64,000 nucleotides of DNA. Source: Hyphomicrobiales bacterium (GTDB taxonomy: Bacteria; Pseudomonadota; Alphaproteobacteria; Rhizobiales; Rhizobiaceae). Shown here piece by piece: positions 58,679 through 64,000 of this stretch. Position numbers and translations under genes: made by a program. Position 1 is the stretch's first letter. Each line of letters begins with the position of its first letter. Below the pieces are notes generated by a model, which saw only the letters and a program-made list of their open reading frames with translations, searched no databases and was not told the origin of the DNA. The DNA lies in the NCBI GenBank assembly GCA_900469475.1, contig UBXG01000017.1:226983-290982 (forward strand). Reading direction: 5' to 3'.

Positions 58679-59620
58679 ATGAGTAGACCGACTTTTCGAA
58701 GGCGTGTCGGCGGTGCGATCACCGCCCTCGTCGCGCCTTTTCGCGACGGCGTTTTCGATGGCGTCGATATGATGGCTCATATCGAATGGCAGCTGCTAAG
58801 CGGGATGGACGGGCTTCTCGTTTGTTCGCTGACCGGCGAAGGCCCGACGCTGACGGAGACCGAGCGCATTCGTGCCATCGAAATCTGCATCGAGCTTTCG
58901 GAAGACAAGGTGCCCGTCATTGTAGCGACCGGAACCAACGACACGAAGACGACCCTGGAGGAAACGATACAGGCACAGCGCCTTGGCGCAGATGCGGCCT
59001 TTGTGACGGTGCCCTATTATTCCAAGCCGACGCAAAAAGGGATCATCCACCATTTCGAGCAGCTGGCGGCGCGGACCGAACTGCCGATCATCATCCACAA
59101 TCAGCCATCGCATACCGCCGTCGACCTCGCTCCGACAACGGTCGCGCGGCTTGCCGAAATTCGAGGGATTATCGGGATCGCCGAAGACGGCTGCGATATC
59201 TCGCGCATCGATCTCTGGCGACATCTCCTGCCGGAGGGGTTCGGCCTGTTCACATCCAACGACGCCAATGCGCTCGGCTTCACGGCTGCGGGCGGTCATG
59301 GCTGCTTCTCCAGTGCGGCCAATATCGTCCCACGCCTCTTTCGATCCATGCAGTATTCGGCCGCGTGCGGCAACGTCAGCGCTGCTCGATCCATCGACGA
59401 GCGTCTGCAGCCATTGTTCAGTGCCCTCGCCCGCGAAAGTGAGCCGGCGACGATCAAGCATGCCTTGTCACTAGCCAGAGATATCGAAGCGGAGGTTCGC
59501 CTGCCATTGGTTGGCGTCGGCACTGAGACAGCCGCGGCCATCCAGGCGGCAATTGCTCCGTTTCAGCTTGATGGCAGCGGCCGGTTTGCCTCGCGCCATG
59601 CCTATCGCCGGGGATTGTGA
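58679..59620 (+). CDS. Dihydrodipicolinate-synthase-like protein without the Schiff-base lysine
   Basis: A 313-residue TIM-barrel protein of the DapA/NanA family: GAITALVAPFRDG, LTGEGPTLTETER and VPYYSKPTQKGIIHHFEQLA are typical. The lysine that forms the Schiff base with pyruvate (usual GIKE) is replaced by Ala168 in GIAED, and the tyrosine of the usual YNVP motif is a histidine (IIIHNQPSHT). It therefore cannot act as a normal aldolase and may be regulatory or use another chemistry. It is not the housekeeping DapA. Confidence 0.8.
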   Translation: MSRPTFRRRVGGAITALVAPFRDGVFDGVDMMAHIEWQLLSGMDGLLVCSLTGEGPTLTETERIRAIEICIELSEDKVPVIVATGTNDTKTTLEETIQAQRLGADAAFVTVPYYSKPTQKGIIHHFEQLAARTELPIIIHNQPSHTAVDLAPTTVARLAEIRGIIGIAEDGCDISRIDLWRHLLPEGFGLFTSNDANALGFTAAGGHGCFSSAANIVPRLFRSMQYSAACGNVSAARSIDERLQPLFSALARESEPATIKHALSLARDIEAEVRLPLVGVGTETAAAIQAAIAPFQLDGSGRFASRHAYRRGL

Positions 59621-59760
59621 AATCGCTTCATCCCTATGAGATTTTTATATTTTTGCCATTTCAGGCAAATGGAAAACCTAGCAGCCCCCTCATAGATTCA
59701 ACAGCGTAGCACCGAAATGGTCTTATCGGACCCGTAGTGCTGGTGACACTGAAAGGAACC

Positions 59761-59958
59761 ATGATGTCACGCCACAGGCAAGTCGGCCTATCCGCCGACC
59801 CTCTCCAACGCCCTCGCGCCGTCGCGTTTGCGCGCAACGAGCGGCACTTCTCTTCGGACGCATTGCTGGACGGAATTCGTTCCGTCGCTCCGCGCCTCGG
59901 ACTTGTCCTCCTGATCGCCGCCGCCCTGCAAATGGGGCTGTATCTGACCGGACACTGA
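59761..59958 (+). CDS. Small membrane protein
   Basis: A 65-residue protein (MMSRHRQVGLSADP...) with AAGGAA upstream, a polar N-terminal half and one C-terminal membrane helix (APRLGLVLLIAAALQMGLYL). Twenty-two bases before the next gene in a row of small rhizobial genes. Unknown function. Confidence 0.55.
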   Translation: MMSRHRQVGLSADPLQRPRAVAFARNERHFSSDALLDGIRSVAPRLGLVLLIAAALQMGLYLTGH

Positions 59959-59990
59959 GTGAAATCGAAGAGATCCAAGAGGAAATAACG

Positions 59991-60260
59991 ATGGCAAACG
60001 CACAACATCTTCAACGTCGCTTGGCCCACAGCCCGCTCGCTCCGGCGCCGGCGCGCTTCATCATCGGTCGTGACCGCCGCGGCAGCTGGATCGTTCAGGA
60101 CCGGCAAGGCCTCGTTGGCGGTCTGTTCCGCAATGAAGCGGCGGCCCTCCACTTCGCCGCCGAGGAATGCAACCACAATCCCGCCGACATCTGCCTGGCA
60201 CCCGAAGGCGTCATCCTCGATCTGGATGGCTTTATCCCCGCCCCGTCAAACCTGCACTGA
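59991..60260 (+). CDS. Small conserved-looking rhizobial protein
   Basis: An 89-residue protein with GAGGAAATAACG before the ATG. The segment ARFIIGRDRRGSWIVQDRQGLVGGLFRNEAAALHFAAEE is a compact strand-rich domain with a helix, resembling small single-copy rhizobial proteins of unknown role. It is soluble. Confidence 0.6.
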   Translation: MANAQHLQRRLAHSPLAPAPARFIIGRDRRGSWIVQDRQGLVGGLFRNEAAALHFAAEECNHNPADICLAPEGVILDLDGFIPAPSNLH

Positions 60261-60354
60261 ACTTGCCCTTGGCAGGCTTCGACAATATCTCGCCGAACGC
60301 TTCCTTAACCGCCCCAAGGTAAACTTTCGCCAGATATCCATAGAACAGAAGACA

Positions 60355-60663
60355 ATGTCGAAGCCTGCCTTCCGCTATAGCCACTACGATCTCGGGGAAC
60401 AGCGCGCCGGAACGGTGATCGAAATCACGCTCTCGGCCATTGCCAATGTCAGGCTGATGAATGGCTCGAATTTCGAGCGCTTCACCGAAACGCTGAAGCA
60501 TCAGTTTCTCGGCGGCGTTGCCAAGAAATCGCCGATACGGCTGGTCATTCCGGAGGCTGGCCATTGGCATCTGGTGGTCGATATGGAAGGTCATAAGAGC
60601 CTGGCGGAATCGAGCGTCAAAATGGTGGACAGGGTAACCGTTCCACGCATGCAAAAAGCATAG
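60355..60663 (+). CDS. DUF1883-family protein
   Basis: A 102-residue protein with FRYSHYDLGEQRAGTVIEITLS at its N-terminus and PIRLVIPEAGHWHLVVDMEGH, the mark of the DUF1883 family (soluble beta-rich proteins). In other proteins this domain precedes a TIR domain; here it stands alone. It is convergent with rarA. Confidence 0.8.
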   Translation: MSKPAFRYSHYDLGEQRAGTVIEITLSAIANVRLMNGSNFERFTETLKHQFLGGVAKKSPIRLVIPEAGHWHLVVDMEGHKSLAESSVKMVDRVTVPRMQKA

Positions 60664-60695
60664 CGGCAATCCGTCACCGCCAGGTGATATATGGA

Positions 60696-62012
60696 CTAGC
60701 GCTCGCCACGCTCCTTGCGCAGCTTCGCCCACCAATCCAGCCGTTTGCGGATTTCACGCTCGAAGCCCCGTTCCGGCGGATCGTAGAAGGTCTGGCGACC
60801 CATCTTCTCCGGAAAGTAATTCTGCCCTGAAAAAGCATCCGGCTCGTCGTGATCGTAGCGATAGCCGTCGCCATAGCCTTCCGTGCGCATCAGCTTCGTG
60901 GGCGCGTTCAGGATGTGTTTCGGCGGCAGCAGCGAGCCATTCTGCTTGGCGGCCTGGGTCGCCGCCTTGAAGGCCGTGTAGACGGCATTGGATTTCGGGG
61001 CGGTGGCAAGGTAGACGCAGGCCTGCGCCAACGCCAATTCACCTTCAGGCGACCCGAGATAATCATAGGCGTCCTTGGCAGCATTGCAGATAACCAGAGC
61101 CTGCGGATCGGCAAGCCCGATATCCTCCACCGCCATGCGCACGAGCCGGCGTCCGAGATAAAGCGGATCCTCGCCGGCATCGAACATGCGGGCGAGATAA
61201 TAGAGCGCGGCGTCCGGGTCGGAGCCACGAACCGATTTATGCAGCGCAGAAATCAGATTGTAATGCCCATCCTGCGCCTTGTCATAGACCGGAGCGCGGC
61301 GCTGGACGATCTTGACCAGCATATCGGGATCGAAAAGCTCGTCCTTGCGCGCGGCACGCCAGACCTCTTCCGCCAGCGTCAGCACCGAGCGGCCATCACC
61401 ATCCGCCATGCGGATCAGGCTGGCACGGGCATCCTCCGTCAACGGCAGCGGCTTGCCCTCCGCGGTCTCGGCCCGGCGCAGCAACTCTTCCAGACTTTCC
61501 TCGTCGTGCGAATGGAAGGTCAGGACACGGGCGCGGGATAAAAGAGCGGCGTTGAGTTCGAAGGATGGATTTTCGGTCGTCGCTCCCACAAGAATGACAG
61601 TACCGTCCTCCATCACAGGCAGGAAACTATCCTGCTGCGCGCGATTGAAGCGATGGATCTCGTCGACGAACAGCAGGGTCTGGCGGCCATCCATGCGGCG
61701 CAACCGCGCCGCCTCGAACACCTTCTTCAGATCGGCAACGCCGGAGAAGATTGCCGAAATCTGTTCGAAGGCGAGGCCCGCCTCGCCCGAAAGAAGCCTT
61801 GCAACGGTCGTCTTGCCGGTGCCGGGCGGTCCCCAGAAGATCATCGATCCAAGCGAACCCGCCTCGATCATCCGACGCAATACACCATCCTCGCCGGTCA
61901 GATGTTCCTGACCGGTGACTTCGGCCAGTGTTTGCGGCCGCAGGCGATCGGCGAGAGGCCGCTTGTTGGCGACCTCCTCCGGTATCCGCGGTGCAAACAG
62001 ATCATCGCTCAT
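60696..62012 (-). CDS. rarA: Replication-associated recombination protein A (RarA/MgsA)
   Basis: A 438-residue AAA+ ATPase. Walker A WGPPGTGKTTVARLL near residue 60, Walker B LFVDEIHRFNRAQQD near 120, sensor GATTENPSFELN near 140 and a C-terminal MgsA/RarA domain (DYLGSPEGELALAQACVYLA). It acts at stalled forks and DNA ends. Its start overlaps the upstream protease stop by four bases, so the two are one operon. Confidence 0.95.
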   Translation of the reverse strand: MSDDLFAPRIPEEVANKRPLADRLRPQTLAEVTGQEHLTGEDGVLRRMIEAGSLGSMIFWGPPGTGKTTVARLLSGEAGLAFEQISAIFSGVADLKKVFEAARLRRMDGRQTLLFVDEIHRFNRAQQDSFLPVMEDGTVILVGATTENPSFELNAALLSRARVLTFHSHDEESLEELLRRAETAEGKPLPLTEDARASLIRMADGDGRSVLTLAEEVWRAARKDELFDPDMLVKIVQRRAPVYDKAQDGHYNLISALHKSVRGSDPDAALYYLARMFDAGEDPLYLGRRLVRMAVEDIGLADPQALVICNAAKDAYDYLGSPEGELALAQACVYLATAPKSNAVYTAFKAATQAAKQNGSLLPPKHILNAPTKLMRTEGYGDGYRYDHDEPDAFSGQNYFPEKMGRQTFYDPPERGFEREIRKRLDWWAKLRKERGER

Positions 62013-63412
62013 CGGAAGAACTGCCTGATACGCTGGCCGTCACGCTCGATCTCAACGCGCCAGAAGCTGGGGTTTGACGTGACGGTCTTCTGAAGGATTT
62101 CCGTCGTGTTGATCGCGACGCCATTGATGGAAATGACGATATCGCGGGCGGCAAATCCAAGCCGGTCAGCCGGCGAGTTCTGCTTCAGGCTTTCGATGAC
62201 CACGCCCGTGGAATCCGGCGGCATATGCAGATCATCGGCAACGCGCGGCGAGAGATTGGCAACGGTCGCGCCGGAGAAAGGATTGTTGCCGTCGATCACC
62301 CGCTCGTCGCGCGGTGTCGATTCGGGCGCTGCGGCCAGCGTCATCGTGGCCTGATGTTCCTTTCCGTTATCCAGCACGGTCAATGCCACCGTCGCGCCGA
62401 GGCCGGCCGTCGTCAGGCGATAGCCGAGCGCATCGGGATGCTCGATCGAGATATTGTTCAGGGCTGTGATCACTTCGCCGGGCTTGAGGCCGGCCTTGGC
62501 CGCAGGCCCACCATCGACCACCTTCGTTACCAACGCACCGCGCACTTTGTCGAGGCCGAGCGCTTCGGCGACGTCCGATGTCACCGGCTCGAAGGAGGCG
62601 CCGATATAGGGGCGCTCGAAGGCCTTGTCGCCGCGATCGGCTGCGGCAAGGAAAACCTTGACCAGATTGGCGGGGATGGCGAAGCCGATACCGTTGGAGC
62701 CGCCGCCCTGGGAGAAGATCGCCGTATTCAGCCCGATCAGCTCGCCGGTCATGTTGACGAGCGCACCGCCGGAATTGCCAGGGTTGATCGAGGCATCGGT
62801 CTGGATGAAGAAGCCAACCTCGTTCTTGACCTGGTTACGGGCAAGCGCCGAGACGATACCGCTCGTGACCGTCTGGCCCACGCCGAAGGGATTGCCGATC
62901 GCAAGCACGAGATCGCCCACTTCGATGCCGTCAGAATTGCCGAGCGGCAGAACCGGGAAGCTCTCGTTCTTCGACTGGATCTTCAGGACGGCGAGATCGA
63001 CGCGATCGTCCTTCAGTACGACCTTGCAGGGAAATTCGCGGCCGTCCGAAAGCGCGATCTTGATATCGTCAGCACCATCGACGACGTGGTTGTTGGTGAT
63101 GACGGTACCATTTGCCTCCACGATGACGCCGGAGCCGAGTGAAGACTGCTTCTCGGTGCGATTCGGCATGCGCTGACCGAAAAACTGCTCGAAAAAGGGA
63201 TCGCCCGCGAAAGGCGACTGACGCTGCACCACACGCTCGGCATAGACATTCACCACCGCGCCGGAGGTCTGCTTGACCAGCAGCGCGAAGGAAAGCTGCA
63301 TCTGCGTCTGGCTTTGCGGCAGCGTCTTTGCCGTTTGAGCCTCAGCGGAAAGCGGCATCGCCATGACGAGGGCAATCATCGAAACGGCAGTGCGCTTCAG
63401 GAAGACATGCAT
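62009..63412 (-). CDS. Periplasmic Do/DegQ-type serine endoprotease
   Basis: A 467-residue protein with a signal peptide cleaved near LSAEAQ. The trypsin-like domain has TNNHVVDGADD (His), DRVDLAVLKI (Asp) and TDASINPGNSGGALVN (Ser in GNSGG); two PDZ domains follow (about 275-360 and 395-460). It degrades or refolds damaged envelope proteins. The gene has its own leader and is followed by rarA with a four-base overlap. Confidence 0.93.
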   Translation of the reverse strand: MHVFLKRTAVSMIALVMAMPLSAEAQTAKTLPQSQTQMQLSFALLVKQTSGAVVNVYAERVVQRQSPFAGDPFFEQFFGQRMPNRTEKQSSLGSGVIVEANGTVITNNHVVDGADDIKIALSDGREFPCKVVLKDDRVDLAVLKIQSKNESFPVLPLGNSDGIEVGDLVLAIGNPFGVGQTVTSGIVSALARNQVKNEVGFFIQTDASINPGNSGGALVNMTGELIGLNTAIFSQGGGSNGIGFAIPANLVKVFLAAADRGDKAFERPYIGASFEPVTSDVAEALGLDKVRGALVTKVVDGGPAAKAGLKPGEVITALNNISIEHPDALGYRLTTAGLGATVALTVLDNGKEHQATMTLAAAPESTPRDERVIDGNNPFSGATVANLSPRVADDLHMPPDSTGVVIESLKQNSPADRLGFAARDIVISINGVAINTTEILQKTVTSNPSFWRVEIERDGQRIRQFFR

Positions 63413-63587
63413 AGAAATTTCCCTTTTTAATTCTCTTTAAACAACGTTGTAGCGCCCGACGCTAGAAAGAAAAGAGGGCGGAACCATGAAGCATAAATGG
63501 AAGCTGGCGACGATAAAAAACAGGCTCGCCGAACAAAAACATGCTGTGATGCATTTCGCGTTGGGAATCGTCAAAAGGGAACCAGAC

Positions 63588-63935
63588 ATGCGATTGAACC
63601 ATCTTGCCGCCGCCACTTTCCTCGTCTCTCTGGGCATGGCCGGTGCCTCTCACGCCGCCAGTTTCGATTGCGAGGCGCAGAACCTGAAGCCGGACGAGAA
63701 GACGATCTGCGACGTGAGGGCGCTCAACGATGCCGACGTGAGAATGGTGACGACCTTCGACCTGCTTTCAGGGCTGCTTGCCATGGGTGCGCGCGGCACG
63801 ATGCAGGACCAGCAGACCGAATGGCTGAAGAAGCGGCAGGCCTGCGAGGCGGATGTCGTCTGCCTGAAGACGTCCTATGAGGAGCGCCTGAAGGTGCTGA
63901 ACGACACCTACAAGCAGATCAATCGGCCGCTGTAA
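63588..63935 (+). CDS. Exported LprI-like (DUF1311) protein
   Basis: A 115-residue protein with a signal peptide ending SHAASFDC and AGGGA eight bases before ATG 63588. The mature part has the DUF1311/LprI pattern: FDCEAQNLKPDEKTICDVRALNDADVRM and the C-x4-C bearing QTEWLKKRQACEADVVCLKTSYEERL. LprI proteins bind lysozyme; here a periplasmic role is likely. Confidence 0.8.
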   Translation: MRLNHLAAATFLVSLGMAGASHAASFDCEAQNLKPDEKTICDVRALNDADVRMVTTFDLLSGLLAMGARGTMQDQQTEWLKKRQACEADVVCLKTSYEERLKVLNDTYKQINRPL

Positions 63936-63980
63936 GGAATTGGTTCGAAAGGTTTGCGGGCTTGACCGGACAAAGTCCCC

Positions 63981-64000
63981 TCTCCCCGCATGCGGGGAGA
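63981..64000. repeat. Palindromic repeat at window end
   Basis: TCTCCCCGCATGCGGGGAGA is a perfect 20-bp palindrome that starts inside CCCCTCTCCCC and runs to the window edge. Repeats of this CCCTCTCCCCGC type are scattered between genes of many Rhizobiales; its right end is not visible. Confidence 0.6.

Overview
The window reads as a chromosomal segment of an alphaproteobacterium, most likely a Rhizobiaceae member. Host flanks carry B12-dependent ribonucleotide reductase NrdJ, WrbA, a CinA-like protein, xanthine phosphoribosyltransferase, an ABC-F ATPase, RarA, a Deg-family protease and small rhizobial-type proteins. About 38.2 kb in the left and middle (1092-39290) is an integrated mobile element with uneven base composition (AT-rich around 13.6-14.9, 17.6-19.3 and 29.7-36 kb).

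Element boundaries. A tRNA-Leu(UAA) gene is split. Its 5' part is at 1063-1109 and its 3' part at 39273-39329. Both share an 18-bp core, GGACTTAAAATCCCTCGG, which is the anticodon arm. Neither half can fold into a tRNA. Just inside the element, at 4723-5012 on the minus strand, lies a complete tRNA-Leu(UAA) interrupted by a 204-nt group I intron placed between U34 and A35, exactly inside the sequence used as attachment core. The element therefore appears to destroy the host tRNA-Leu(UAA) and bring a replacement that its own integrase should not be able to recognise. This is the most striking feature of the window.

Element layout. 1.2-4.6 kb: tyrosine integrase and a P-loop NTPase of unknown role. 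4.7-9.9 kb: intron-bearing tRNA, an RSF1010-like oriT, a MobA/MobL relaxase, two small accessory proteins, an M48 membrane protease and a TraG/VirD4 coupling protein. No mating-pair genes are present, so this is a mobilizable element that would use another element's type IV channel. 10-14 kb: TIR-domain protein with a partner, Fic/VbhA-like toxin-antitoxin, and ArdA antirestriction behind a long hairpin-rich leader. 14-20 kb: small genes, a second tyrosine recombinase, a second hairpin-rich leader, an orphan 467-aa protein and a serine resolvase. 20-27 kb: a run of exported or membrane proteins, regulators and a glucosaminidase. 27-29 kb: ParB-like protein. 30-36 kb: two unknown genes divergent from a two-gene operon of a TrlF-type PHP/SMC-like ATPase plus a trypsin-like protease, a good candidate defence system. 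36-39 kb: a third tyrosine recombinase with a decayed paralogue fragment and a foreign tRNA 3' end, then a DUF4238 protein.

Host flanks. Left: start of ilvA (threonine dehydratase) and a small lipoprotein. Right: wrbA, cinA-like, usp, gpt, nrdJ, a phosphotransferase, an acyltransferase whose only usable start appears to be CTG, an alpha/beta hydrolase, ABC-F, a four-gene membrane operon with MotA/MotB (ZorAB)-like components, panE-like, a DHDPS-like protein lacking the catalytic lysine, small proteins, rarA, degP-like and an LprI-like protein. The window ends inside a palindromic repeat.
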